Source of the DNA: Kocuria rosea subsp. polaris
GTDB taxonomy: Bacteria; Actinomycetota; Actinomycetes; Actinomycetales; Micrococcaceae
Direction: 5' to 3'
NCBI GenBank assembly: GCA_023896275.1
Contig: MLDA01000008.1
Span: 62,001-126,000 of the forward strand
DNA length: 64,000 nt
Shown: piece after piece, positions 16,368-25,167 of the stretch
Layout: every line of letters begins with the position of its first letter
Position numbering within the stretch: the first letter of the stretch is position 1
Position numbers and translations under genes: made by a program
Notes under the pieces: model-generated
Told to the model about the DNA's origin: nothing
Databases searched by the model: none
Seen by the model: only the letters and a program-made list of their open reading frames with translations

Positions 16368-18566
16368 ATGCCCTCCACGACGGCGCGCCGTCCCGCCCCG
16401 CCGCGCTTGCCCCGCCCGGTCGTCATCGGCATCGACGGCCGCTCCGGCGCCGGCAAGAGCACGCTCGCGCTCGAGCTCGTGACGCGCCTGCGCCGGCACC
16501 GGCCGGTCACGCTTTTCCACCTCGAGGACCTCTACCCCGGCTGGGACGGGCTCGACGACGGCGTCGCCGCCTATGCGTCCGACGTCCTGCCCGCGCTGGC
16601 CGCCGGCCGCGACGCCGCGTGGCGCGCGTGGGACTGGGAGGCCGGATCAGCAGGACCGGAGCACGTGAGCCGGGCCGCGGAGATCGTCGTCGTCGAGGGC
16701 GTCGGGGCGGGCGCGCGGAGCGCGCGCGCGTTGCTCGACGCGCTGATCTGGGTCGACGAGGACGACGACGTCCGCCGGATGCGCGCGCTCGCCCGCGACG
16801 GCGCCACCTACGAGCCGTTCTGGGACACCTGGGCCGGACAGGAGACCCGCTGGCTCGCGGCCGAGGAGGCGGCGGGGCAGACCCCGCGCGAGGCGGCCGA
16901 CGTCGTCGTGCGCCAAAGCGGGGACGAAGCCGCGATCGACGACGCCCTGGCCGCGCTGCTGCACCTGCCCCAACTGCATGAGACCCTCGCCGCGGAGGCG
17001 GCCGAGCGCTCCGCGCACCCGGTGACCGTGGAGGAGGTCCATCTCGGCGCCGGCGCGTTGGACGACGGCGGCCTCGAGCCCGACCTGCGGGTGCCGGCAG
17101 GCGCCGTGGTCGCCGCCGAGGTCTTCGGGCGGCTCTACCCCGGGGTGAGCCCGGAGAACGATCCGGGCGACGACCTCGCCGAGCACGCGCTACTGCTCGA
17201 GGCGTCGAACCCCGGCGCCGAGGACCCGAGCGGGCGGAACCGGTACAGCATCCTCGCCGACGCGTCGGGCCCGCGGCACCGCCAGCTCGCCGAACACCGG
17301 CTGACGGAGGCCGGCACGGTGACAACCGTGACGACCGGGCGCGCGACGGCCCGCGTGCCCGGCCCGTTCTTCACTTGGCTGGATCGTGTTTGGGAGGCGG
17401 CCGCACCAGAGCTCACCGGCGACGGGGCGGAGTCGCTGGTCGCGAGCGGCTGCGACTTCCGCACGGGCTGGGTCGGCTGGCTCGGCTACGAACTCAAGCG
17501 GGAATCGGGCGGCTCGTCCCTGCCCTCCCCCACGGCGGACGCGGCGCTCTTCCGGGCGGACCGCGCGGTCGTCGTCGACCACCACGAGCGCCGCGCGTGG
17601 CTCATCACAACCGACCGCGGGGACGACGCGGACGCCGTCTGGAGCGAGCGGGCGCGTGAGGCGCTGCGGGTGAGCGCCGGCGTCGTGCCCCTGTCCCCGA
17701 CCCTGGCTGCGACGCCGGTCTTCACGTGCCGCGACACCCGCGAGCAGTACCTGTCGAAAGTGCGGGCGGCGCAGGCGCAGATCGCCGAAGGCAACAGCTA
17801 CGAGGTGTGCCTGACCACCGCCCTGAGCACGCGCCTGCCTGAGTGGGATCCGTGGGCCGCCTACCTGCGCATGCGCGTGCAGAGCCCGGCGCCGTTCGCG
17901 GTGTTCGCCCGCTTCGGGGCGGTCGCGATCGCGGGCACCTCACCCGAGCGCTTCCTGCGCATGGGCGCCGACGGCTGGATGCGCGCCGAGCCGATCAAGG
18001 GCACGCGCCGCCGGGCGGTCGACCCGACGGAGGACGCCGGGCTGAAGCAGAACCTCGCGATGAGCGCGAAGGACCGCGCCGAGAACATCATGATCGTCGA
18101 CCTGCTGCGCAATGACCTCGTGAAGAACGCGGACCCGGCCACGCTGCACGTGCCGCGACTCTGCCACATCGAGTCGTACGCGAGCGTGCACCAGATGGTC
18201 TCCACGATCGACGCGCGCCTGCGCCCGGGTGCTTCGCGCGCCGAGGCCCTGGCCGCGGCGTTCCCGCCGGGCTCGATGACGGGGGCGCCGAAGATCTCCA
18301 CGATGGCGATCCTCGACGAACTCGAGGACGGAGCCCCTCGTTCCGTGTATTCGGGGGCGATCGGCTACTTCGCAGACGGCGGGGCCGCGGACACCTCAGT
18401 GGTCATCCGCACGCTGGTCATGCAGTACGACGACGCCGGCTGCACGCTCACGCTCGGCGTCGGCGGCGCCGTGACCGCGGATTCGGTGCCCGAGGAGGAA
18501 TGGGACGAGGTCCGGACCAAGGCGTTCGGGGTGCTCAGCGCGCTGGACGCGGAGTTCCCGGCCTGA
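16368..18566 (+). CDS. pabB: P-loop kinase-like domain fused to aminodeoxychorismate synthase PabB
   Basis: 732-residue fusion. Residues about 15-195 form a uridine-kinase/AAA-like P-loop domain, with Walker A GRSGAGKS (24-31), FHLEDLYPGWDGL and EIVVVEGVGAGARS. Residues about 205-730 are PabB: GTSPERFL, PIKGTRRR with catalytic Lys544, ENIMIVDLLRNDL, and FPPGSMTGAPKISTM. PabB combines chorismate and ammonia to give 4-amino-4-deoxychorismate for folate. Lys in PIKGT separates it from anthranilate synthase. No PabA amidotransferase domain is fused or adjacent. pabC lies downstream beyond the oppositely oriented cls gene. The N-terminal domain has no obvious link to folate; a salvage or small-substrate kinase is possible. 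One continuous frame, with no internal start that clearly restarts PabB. Confidence 0.9.
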   Translation: MPSTTARRPAPPRLPRPVVIGIDGRSGAGKSTLALELVTRLRRHRPVTLFHLEDLYPGWDGLDDGVAAYASDVLPALAAGRDAAWRAWDWEAGSAGPEHVSRAAEIVVVEGVGAGARSARALLDALIWVDEDDDVRRMRALARDGATYEPFWDTWAGQETRWLAAEEAAGQTPREAADVVVRQSGDEAAIDDALAALLHLPQLHETLAAEAAERSAHPVTVEEVHLGAGALDDGGLEPDLRVPAGAVVAAEVFGRLYPGVSPENDPGDDLAEHALLLEASNPGAEDPSGRNRYSILADASGPRHRQLAEHRLTEAGTVTTVTTGRATARVPGPFFTWLDRVWEAAAPELTGDGAESLVASGCDFRTGWVGWLGYELKRESGGSSLPSPTADAALFRADRAVVVDHHERRAWLITTDRGDDADAVWSERAREALRVSAGVVPLSPTLAATPVFTCRDTREQYLSKVRAAQAQIAEGNSYEVCLTTALSTRLPEWDPWAAYLRMRVQSPAPFAVFARFGAVAIAGTSPERFLRMGADGWMRAEPIKGTRRRAVDPTEDAGLKQNLAMSAKDRAENIMIVDLLRNDLVKNADPATLHVPRLCHIESYASVHQMVSTIDARLRPGASRAEALAAAFPPGSMTGAPKISTMAILDELEDGAPRSVYSGAIGYFADGGAADTSVVIRTLVMQYDDAGCTLTLGVGGAVTADSVPEEEWDEVRTKAFGVLSALDAEFPA

Positions 18567-18569
18567 CGG

Positions 18570-20054
18570 CTACTGCAATGTCGCCGTCAGCCGGCACGCG
18601 TTGTCGACCCACTTGGACAGCCGCGGCCGATGCATCCACTCGATCAGGGTCAGCTCGCTCGAGTTCTTCCGATACTCCGCCTGCACCGCGTCCAGCTCCT
18701 GCACGGCGTCCTCGCCGACCAGCATGAGGGAGACCTCGCGGTTGAGCGAGAACGAGCGCATGTCCATGTTGGAGGACCCGAAGACGGCGACGTCGTCGTC
18801 CACCGTGAAGCACTTGGTGTGCAGCACGATCGGCGCCCGATAGCGGAAGATCCGCACCCCGGCGACCAGCAGCTGCGCGTAATAGGACTGCTGGGCGTGA
18901 TGCACGAGGAACTGATCCGTCTTCTCGGAGACGAACAGCTCGACGCGCACGCCGCGCTGGGCCGCCGTCGTGATCGCGTAGAGCAGCGAGTCGTCGGGGA
19001 TGAAGTAGGGGCTCGTGATCGTCAGCTTCTCCAACGCGCCGTAGATGAGCGTGTTGAACAGGCGGAGGTTGTTCTCCGACTCGAAGCCGGGCCCGCTCGG
19101 CACGATCTGCGCGGCCACGTTGCCGGCGTCCGGGGCGACGCCGCCGCTGACGACGTCGTCGAGCAGGTCGTCGTCGGCGGCCTCCTGCGACCAGTCGGTC
19201 GCGAACACGACGTCGAGGCCCGTGACCATCGGCCCGGTCACGCGCGCCATGAGGTCCACCCATTCGCGGCCCATCTTGTGCGCCGACGGCCGCTTGTAGC
19301 CCGGCTCGATGAGGTTCTGGCTCCCGGTGAACGCGACTTCGCCGTCGATGACGACCATCTTGCGGTGGTTGCGCAGATCCGGTCGGCGCCACTGGCGTTT
19401 GCGCGGGGAGAGCGGCAGCATCGCGCGCCACTCGATCCCGGCCGCCGTCATCCGCTCAAGCAGGTCCCGGTAGCCCTTCACGCGCAGGGTCCCGAGGTGG
19501 TCGAACAGCAGCCGCACCTTCACTCCGCGCGCCACTGCCCGCGCGAGCGCGTCGAGGAAAGGACTGACGTACTCCGGGTCGTCGCCCATGATGTAGAACT
19601 GCACGTGCACGTACTGCTTGGCCGAGTCGACGGCCTCCGTCATCCTCTGCAGCGACTCGCGGTAGTCCATCACGAACTCGAACCCGTTGCCGGCGTCGAG
19701 CGGAAACGCGCCGAGACGCCGGTTGAGTGCCACGGCGGAGGCGACCGTGGGCGAGACCTGCTCGAGCGCGTCGTCGCTCTGGAGGTGCTTCGTGTAGTCG
19801 AGCACGCGCCTGTTGATCTCGAGCTGGCGCCGCACGCGCCGCTCCGAGAGCCGGAAGTTGCCGAAGAGCAGGAAGAGGGCCAGACCCACGGCGGGGATGA
19901 AGAAGATCGCGAGCAGCCAGGCCATCGCCGTCGTCGGGCGCCTGTTGCCCGGCACGATCCCGAGCATGACCACACGGATCCCCACGTCGATGATCCACGC
20001 GAAGACGATGAGCCAGAACGGCAGCTCTCCCAGTCGCTCCAGCAGACTGACCAC
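18570..20054 (-). CDS. cls: Cardiolipin synthase (phospholipase D family)
   Basis: 494-residue membrane phospholipid synthase joining two phosphatidylglycerols (or PG with a CDP-lipid). Two N-terminal membrane helices (about 10-30 and 38-62, AMAWLLAIFFIPAVGLALFLLF) anchor it. Two HKD motifs are intact: HRKMVVIDGEVAFTGSQN and HTKCFTVDDDVAVFGSSN. It starts at GTG 20054 behind GAGGAGG. It is convergent with the pabB fusion (3-base gap) and divergent from pabC, splitting the pab pair. Confidence 0.93.
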   Translation of the reverse strand: MVSLLERLGELPFWLIVFAWIIDVGIRVVMLGIVPGNRRPTTAMAWLLAIFFIPAVGLALFLLFGNFRLSERRVRRQLEINRRVLDYTKHLQSDDALEQVSPTVASAVALNRRLGAFPLDAGNGFEFVMDYRESLQRMTEAVDSAKQYVHVQFYIMGDDPEYVSPFLDALARAVARGVKVRLLFDHLGTLRVKGYRDLLERMTAAGIEWRAMLPLSPRKRQWRRPDLRNHRKMVVIDGEVAFTGSQNLIEPGYKRPSAHKMGREWVDLMARVTGPMVTGLDVVFATDWSQEAADDDLLDDVVSGGVAPDAGNVAAQIVPSGPGFESENNLRLFNTLIYGALEKLTITSPYFIPDDSLLYAITTAAQRGVRVELFVSEKTDQFLVHHAQQSYYAQLLVAGVRIFRYRAPIVLHTKCFTVDDDVAVFGSSNMDMRSFSLNREVSLMLVGEDAVQELDAVQAEYRKNSSELTLIEWMHRPRLSKWVDNACRLTATLQ

Positions 20055-20190
20055 CCCGGCACCTCCTCGCGGTCCGCGCGGGCGCCGGCGACGTCGTCGT
20101 GCCGGTTCAACACCCTGTGACCTTTCCCCAGCCTAGTCGGAACCGCAGATAGTGAGGTGAGCGGGCACGCGATACGAGTAATCTAGGCCC

Positions 20191-21105
20191 ATGACTGTCT
20201 TGGTTTTCGTCGATCCCGCGCATCCGGGTGGCCGCGTGGCCGACCCCGATGCCCCGCAACTCTCCGTCCTCGACGCGGGCGTGACTCGCGGCGACGGCGT
20301 CTTCGAGTCCGCCCTCTACACGGGCGGGAAGGTGCGCAAACTGGAGATGCACCTCTCCCGCATGGCCGTGTCCGCGCAGGTCACCGACCTGATCATCCCG
20401 TCGGCCGGCGCGTGGCGGGCGGCGATCGCCACGGCGATCTCGCACTACGACGCCGCCGCCACCCCGGGTGCCGAGCCCGCCGAGTCGGTAGTCAAGTTGA
20501 TCGCGACCCGCGGCGCCGAATCGGCGGACGGCGTGCACGACTACGGCAGCGCGTGGGTCACCGTCTCCCCCGCCCCGGAGCTGGGCCGGCGCCAGCGCGA
20601 GACGGGCATCGACGTGCTGCTGCTGGACCGCGGCTACGACTCCACGGTCGCCGAGCGCGCGCCGTGGCTGCTGATGGGCGCGAAGACGCTCTCCTACGCG
20701 GTCAACATGGCGGCGATCCGGCACGCGAAGCGCCACGGCGCGGACGACGTCATCTTCACGTCGTCGGACGGGCGCGTTCTGGAGGGCCCGACGTCGACCG
20801 TGCTGCTGGCGACCCGCGAGCGGGACGCCGAGGGGCACGAGATCAAGCGCCTCGTGACGCCGACCCTGGAGACCGGCATCCTGCCGGGGACCACGCAGGG
20901 CGCGATCTTCGCGGCGGCGAAGGCGGAGGGCTGGGAGCTGGGCTACGGGCCCGTCGAGCCGAAGCACCTGCGCGAGGCGGCGGGCGTCTGGCTGGTCTCG
21001 AGCGTGCGGCTGCTGACGCCCGTGAACTCGCTCGACGGCGAGGCTATCAGCACCGACGCGGAGCTCACTGCCGAGCTCGCCGCGATGGTGGACTCGATCA
21101 ACTAG
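20191..21105 (+). CDS. pabC: 4-amino-4-deoxychorismate lyase (class IV PLP enzyme)
   Basis: 304-residue fold-type IV PLP enzyme. The PLP lysine is Lys165 in LMGAKTLSYAVNMAAIRHAKRHGADDVIF; the cofactor cup motif GRVLEGPTSTVLL and the LETGILPGTTQGAI phosphate-binding motif follow. The product is 4-aminobenzoate plus pyruvate, completing the step begun by the PabB fusion 1.6 kb upstream. Branched-chain aminotransferases share the fold, but length and context favour PabC. It starts at ATG 20191 with its own promoter region in the gap to cls. A lower-GC stretch begins just after its stop. Confidence 0.87.
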   Translation: MTVLVFVDPAHPGGRVADPDAPQLSVLDAGVTRGDGVFESALYTGGKVRKLEMHLSRMAVSAQVTDLIIPSAGAWRAAIATAISHYDAAATPGAEPAESVVKLIATRGAESADGVHDYGSAWVTVSPAPELGRRQRETGIDVLLLDRGYDSTVAERAPWLLMGAKTLSYAVNMAAIRHAKRHGADDVIFTSSDGRVLEGPTSTVLLATRERDAEGHEIKRLVTPTLETGILPGTTQGAIFAAAKAEGWELGYGPVEPKHLREAAGVWLVSSVRLLTPVNSLDGEAISTDAELTAELAAMVDSIN

Positions 21106-21203
21106 GGCCGCCGGCCGGGCACGCCGCTTGCCCCGGGCCTGCGCGCCTGTATCACCCCTGCCAATGACCGGCACACCCAGTACCTCCAATCCAATGCGAC
21201 CTC

Positions 21204-21232
21204 TTGACGGGGCAATACACTTCAACTACGTT
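21204..21232 (+). promoter_or_regulatory. Candidate sigma70 promoter of the 21-25 kb cassette
   Basis: -35 TTGACG (21204-21209), 17-base spacer, -10 TACGTT (21227-21232). It is oriented toward the small ORF and lipoprotein gene. The 21106-21304 stretch contains nothing else that I recognise. Confidence 0.5.
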
Positions 21233-21304
21233 CGTCAGTGAAATAGGTCACACTGCTCCGCTTGGAAGTCATGTCGGGAAGAGTACAGGGAAGTTGGAAA
21301 AGAT

Positions 21305-21637
21305 ATGCGTCGTCCTGGTGCCCTCGTAGCGAATGCCTGTGGAGCAGCATTCCTCGCACCTAACGCTCACACAGTGCGAACAGCGCGCCCTGCGCTCGAC
21401 TGCCGTCCCACCGAAAGAAGTTCGGCTTTTTCCGCGACAACCAACACTTTCGGGAAATGCTCGCCCGCCCGGTCGAGGCATGACCGCCACCAGTGGAACA
21501 GATTTAAGGCGGCCCGCGAGCCGAATGAAACTGCAGATTCCAAGACTTCTCCGAACAGCAACGGTTCGGAAGCAGGGTCTCATCACCGAATAAAGTCAAA
21601 TGGCTACTGGCGCGCGTGGGTCAGTTCAGCTAAATGA
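21305..21637 (+). CDS. Uncertain small ORF ahead of the lipoprotein gene
   Basis: 110-codon ORF, no recognised family. In its favour: it lies downstream of a candidate promoter, has GGAAAAG just before its ATG, and its TGA overlaps the lipoprotein start in an ATGA junction. Against it: composition is Arg/Ser/Thr/Asn/Pro-rich without clear hydrophobic pattern or domain, and third-position GC is low and irregular. It could be a degraded gene, an unusual small protein or chance. An overlapping minus-strand frame (21269-21586) looks no better. The stretch 21106-21633 is otherwise gene-free. Confidence 0.2.
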   Translation: MRRPGALVANACGAAFLAPNAHTVRTARPALDCRPTERSSAFSATTNTFGKCSPARSRHDRHQWNRFKAAREPNETADSKTSPNSNGSEAGSHHRIKSNGYWRAWVSSAK

Positions 21638-22197
21638 CTCATCGAAGGTCCAGGCTTGTCCTAGCCTGCGTGGCAATTGGAGCTACACTAACTGCCTGCT
21701 CATCGCCTCTCGACGGGAGCTCCTGGAAACTTGAATTCGAAGAGGCCCTGGAGTCCGTTTCGACCGACTTTCAAAGAGACATACTCGCTGATGGAATAAT
21801 CACCGATAGCGAGTATGGCGAGGCGGTCAGTAGATTCGAGAAGTGCGCGTCAGAGAAAGGCGTGCCGATCACATTTGACCGAAAGACCGGTGGGTACTCT
21901 ACATCTGCGCAGAACATGTCAGAGGCAGAAGGACAGGGCTCCGTCCTTGACGATTGCAGTTCTAAAACAATCGACTGGATCCAGGCAATCTACCTGGGGA
22001 CACAGGACAACCCTGAGAACATTCCGCAGAAGGAACTTCTCTTTCAGTGCCTCCAGGGACTAGACGCAATCCCGGACGGAATGGCGCTTGAAGATATGTC
22101 AGAAAACTCCGTCGACCCAGACAGTCCAGAACATTACGCTTGCATGGTCGATCCTTGGAATCCAGAAGTAGAAGAGCTCAGTGACGACGAATCTTGA
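21634..22197 (+). CDS. Acidic four-cysteine lipoprotein, unknown function
   Basis: 187-residue predicted lipoprotein. A signal of about 21 residues ends in the lipobox LTAC with Cys22. The mature part is acidic and carries Cys71, Cys108, Cys139 and Cys170, spaced 30-37 apart and probably forming two disulfides. The stretch DILADGIITDSEYGEAVSRF resembles a helix-loop-helix pattern. The codon use is AT-richer than in neighbouring genes, which suggests transfer. It is followed after 69 bases by the peptidoglycan-binding, ATPase and permease genes on the same strand. It may be the surface component or the cargo of that exporter; no function is assigned. Confidence 0.75.
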   Translation: MTHRRSRLVLACVAIGATLTACSSPLDGSSWKLEFEEALESVSTDFQRDILADGIITDSEYGEAVSRFEKCASEKGVPITFDRKTGGYSTSAQNMSEAEGQGSVLDDCSSKTIDWIQAIYLGTQDNPENIPQKELLFQCLQGLDAIPDGMALEDMSENSVDPDSPEHYACMVDPWNPEVEELSDDES

Positions 22198-22266
22198 CCC
22201 GCTCGCAGGCCGCGGCCGCCCTCCGTATACAAGCGATCCTCCACACATGAGGAGACATGACCCCTC

Positions 22267-23283
22267 ATGAGACGTGGAAACTGGGTGGTTCTGGGCCTCG
22301 CTGTGCTTGCAATCGGCGCAATGCTCGGGTTCGTCTGGGCACCGACGCCGCTGCCTCCCGACTACCGCACAAGCAGTGATCCGACGGTCGCCGTCGTCAC
22401 CGAGCCGTTCAGCGACCAACGCGACCTCGCCGTCGAGATCACCGCCACCCCGGGACACGTGGTGGAGTCTCCCGCTGACGGGGTGATCACCCGCTACAAA
22501 TGCACAGTCGGTGGAACTTGGACTTCGGGAACGGCACCCACAGCCATCGACGGCGATCCACTACTGGTCCTCCACTTGTCGTCCCCTCCCTACCGGACAC
22601 TCGCCTCAGGTTCTACGGGTGACGACGTCTCCGCACTCGGCGCTGAACTCGCACGGCTCGACTACCTCAGCGAAGAGGCCACGACCTTCTCCTTGACGAT
22701 GGAAACCGCCCTGACGGAACTTCAAGAAGCTACCGGCGTGCCAGCCACCGGTACCCTCGACCCGGCCAAAATACTGTGGCTGCCGGCACCGAGCATCACC
22801 ACCGCAGAATGCCCGGCCCAGCTCGGGCAACGCCAGTCTGCAACGCAACCTCTCGCCCAGGCAGCAGAAACCATCACGGAGCTCCGCCTTCCCACCATCC
22901 CGGCCGATGCCGTGGACGGCGAGCGCACGGCCACTGTCGGTGCTACGACCACGTCCGTTTCTAAGGACGGGACAGTGGAACTGACCGACGAGCAGCGAGC
23001 CGTGCTCATGGAGGACCCAACCGTGCAGCTTGCGACCGATCCGGACACCGGCGTTCCCCTCGCAGCCGCGTGGATGCTGGCGGAACCGCTGCAAGCGGCC
23101 GCTCTGCCGCCGTCGTCCCTCATCGATTCGGCGAGTGGCTTCTGTGTTCACGCGGGGGACGGGACTCCGCACATGGTTCGGGTGCTCGCCTCCAGCTTGG
23201 GCCAGACCTACGTATCCTTTCCCGACCAGACGCCGACGTCGATCCGTACGGAACCCAGTGCGGAATCCGCATGCAGCAAGTAG
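22267..23283 (+). CDS. Membrane-anchored protein with peptidoglycan-binding-like domain (adaptor-like)
   Basis: 338-residue protein with one N-terminal membrane helix (about 6-24) and an extracytoplasmic remainder. Residues 55-80 (VEITATPGHVVESPADGVITRYKCTVGG) look like the lipoyl/barrel-sandwich edge of membrane-fusion adaptors. Residues about 115-165 (SGSTGDDVSALGAELARLDYL...ALTELQEATGVPATGTLD) look like a PG_binding_1 repeat, and later strands (TVELTDEQRAVLMEDPTVQ) are adaptor-like. This domain mix occurs in actinobacterial MacA-like partners of ABC exporters. Its last codons overlap the ATPase gene start by 13 bases, so translation is coupled. Confidence 0.75.
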   Translation: MRRGNWVVLGLAVLAIGAMLGFVWAPTPLPPDYRTSSDPTVAVVTEPFSDQRDLAVEITATPGHVVESPADGVITRYKCTVGGTWTSGTAPTAIDGDPLLVLHLSSPPYRTLASGSTGDDVSALGAELARLDYLSEEATTFSLTMETALTELQEATGVPATGTLDPAKILWLPAPSITTAECPAQLGQRQSATQPLAQAAETITELRLPTIPADAVDGERTATVGATTTSVSKDGTVELTDEQRAVLMEDPTVQLATDPDTGVPLAAAWMLAEPLQAAALPPSSLIDSASGFCVHAGDGTPHMVRVLASSLGQTYVSFPDQTPTSIRTEPSAESACSK

Positions 23284-23894
23284 CGGCGCCGCCTCGCCTC
23301 CGATTGTGCGGCGTCGGCCACCGGTTCGGTACCTCACCGTGGCTGTTTCGCGAACTCTCGGCGGAGTTCGTCGCCGGTGACCTGCTGGCCATCAGCGGGC
23401 CGTCCGGCAGCGGTAAGAGCACCTTGCTCTCCCTCATCGCCGATGGCCAACCAGCCGAAGGTGGAATCGAGTTCGCCGGCGAACGCACGCTGCAATGGGT
23501 CTTCCAGAATCCGTTCGGCCTGCCCCACCGGACCACTGCCGACCACGTGATGGTCCCGTTGTTGGCTCGTGGTCAGGAGCGCGACGACGCGGCCGATCGG
23601 GTAGCCGAATTGTTGGAGCTATTCGGGCTCGATGAGGTAGCCGAGGCGCCCTACAGCACGCTCTCCGGCGGACAGGCACAGCGGCTCATGCTGGCCCGGG
23701 CCGTTGCGGCGGAACCAGCACTCCTCCTGGTTGACGAGCCGACGAGTCAACTCGACCCCGTCAACGCGGCCAACGTGATTCAAGTGCTCAGCGCGCTGAG
23801 TGATGAGCGCCGGATAGTGGCCATCGCAACGCACGATCCGCGCATCGCCGAACGAGCTTCGAAGGTCCTCCAGCTCGGAGGCACCGATGCGTAG
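23271..23894 (+). CDS. MacB/LolD-type ABC exporter ATPase
   Basis: 207-residue ATPase. Walker A GPSGSGKST is at 43-51, signature LSGGQAQRLML at 131-141, Walker B LLLVDEPTSQLDP at 151-163, and the switch His lies in AIATHDPR. It is short for the family (usually 220-240) because the region after Walker A is compact. It starts at ATG 23271 inside the adaptor gene and ends 8 bases into the permease gene, a three-gene translationally coupled set. It powers the adjacent FtsX-like permease; the substrate is unknown. Confidence 0.9.
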   Translation: MQQVAAPPRLRLCGVGHRFGTSPWLFRELSAEFVAGDLLAISGPSGSGKSTLLSLIADGQPAEGGIEFAGERTLQWVFQNPFGLPHRTTADHVMVPLLARGQERDDAADRVAELLELFGLDEVAEAPYSTLSGGQAQRLMLARAVAAEPALLLVDEPTSQLDPVNAANVIQVLSALSDERRIVAIATHDPRIAERASKVLQLGGTDA

Positions 23895-25029
23895 ACATTC
23901 GGGCAGACCCGTGCCGCCGCCGAGTCGAATGCGCGGTACCGCTCTCCGGTCCGAGGCAGTACGCAACCTCCTCAGCGGCACCAGCCGGCTTGCGATCTGG
24001 GTCGTCGTCACGGCGGCTGTCTGCCTGCTGCTAGGGGGTTTCGCCGCGCACCGCACGGCGTCAAGCCTCATCGCGGCCCAGAACTACGCAGCCGCCGGCG
24101 GAACCACGTACACGCTGACGTCGGAGTCGCACATCAGCGGTACCAGGTGCCAGGCCCTGGCGTCCCACGTCGACGTGCTCGCAGCCGGGGCTCTCCGCGA
24201 AGAACCAAACGGGCTCTCCCCGGCCACCCTGCCCAGCACGCCGATCCCCTTCTTCAGCGCCACCGTGGGATTCGCCGAGCTCTTCCCTGGGGCGGACGCA
24301 AGGACCGAGCCGTCAGGAATACTGGTCTCCACAGAGACCGCCAACAGGCTCGGTGTTGCCGCCGGTGCCGAGGTCGGCCTCACCGCCGCCACGGGGTCCG
24401 CACCCGCACACATTCGCGGCGTCTATCAATTCCCCGAGGGTGCGACCGGCCAACCGCTCGCCTACGCGGCTCTCGCCGAGGTACCTGCCACCGACGCGTT
24501 CGACTCCTGCTGGGCCAAGCTCCGCCCCTCAGCCGCTTCGTCCGGCTCCCCGGCTCTGGCACTGCTGCGCACCACGCTTCTCGAGCCGTCAGACCACGAG
24601 CAGGTTGAGCTCGCACAGGTCAACGGCCGCATGGGGGACACCTCGCCCGACCCCAGGGCAGATCCCCTGTGGACGGGCCCTGCCCTGGTCTCCGTAGCAC
24701 TCCTGGCTGGTACGGGAATTGGCATCGCGGCTGCACACATTCGACGGCTCGAGATCGCCGCCGCGCTCCACCTCGGCGTCGCGCGGCGGGACGCCCTCCA
24801 GCAGCACTTGCTCGAGAACGCGACCATTGCCACGCTCGGCGCACTCATTGCTCTTCCGGCCGTGTTGTGGCTGGCGCACGACGGCGTCGCACCCGACAAC
24901 GCGTACTACTCCGCGGCCGCAGGGCTCAAGGTGCTGGTCTCTGCCGTGCTCGGCGTGCTCGCGGGGACGACCGTCCGCACGGCTACTGTCAAGGAATCAG
25001 ATCTGTACCGGTACTTCCGCGAACGGTGA
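23887..25029 (+). CDS. FtsX/MacB-like ABC permease
   Basis: 380-residue permease with MacB topology. One helix at about 36-54 (LAIWVVVTAAVCLLLGGF) is followed by a roughly 210-residue extracytoplasmic domain (about 55-265, with two Cys) and three C-terminal helices (about 268-285, 310-335, 345-365), separated by the cytoplasmic coupling stretch RRLEIAAALHLGVARRDALQQHL. The E-A-A-L-x-x-G pattern is typical of FtsX-like proteins. It overlaps the ATPase gene by 8 bases. With the adaptor and lipoprotein genes it makes a putative mechanotransmission-type exporter. Confidence 0.82.
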   Translation: MRRHSGRPVPPPSRMRGTALRSEAVRNLLSGTSRLAIWVVVTAAVCLLLGGFAAHRTASSLIAAQNYAAAGGTTYTLTSESHISGTRCQALASHVDVLAAGALREEPNGLSPATLPSTPIPFFSATVGFAELFPGADARTEPSGILVSTETANRLGVAAGAEVGLTAATGSAPAHIRGVYQFPEGATGQPLAYAALAEVPATDAFDSCWAKLRPSAASSGSPALALLRTTLLEPSDHEQVELAQVNGRMGDTSPDPRADPLWTGPALVSVALLAGTGIGIAAAHIRRLEIAAALHLGVARRDALQQHLLENATIATLGALIALPAVLWLAHDGVAPDNAYYSAAAGLKVLVSAVLGVLAGTTVRTATVKESDLYRYFRER

Positions 25030-25167
25030 CCACGCCCGTGCATTCGCTCGACGACGAAGCGATCAAAGCCGACGCACTGCCAGCGCTCCCCCGCCGCACT
25101 TGAAATCGCGCCGGAAAATCTCCTGCGAACCCTTCATTTCTTCGAAGTATTCTTCTAGAATCATGGT

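Noticed and set aside
21269-21586. Minus-strand 105-codon frame overlapping the cassette head
   Set aside because: No ribosome site, no domain, and it runs against the promoter and coupled genes.
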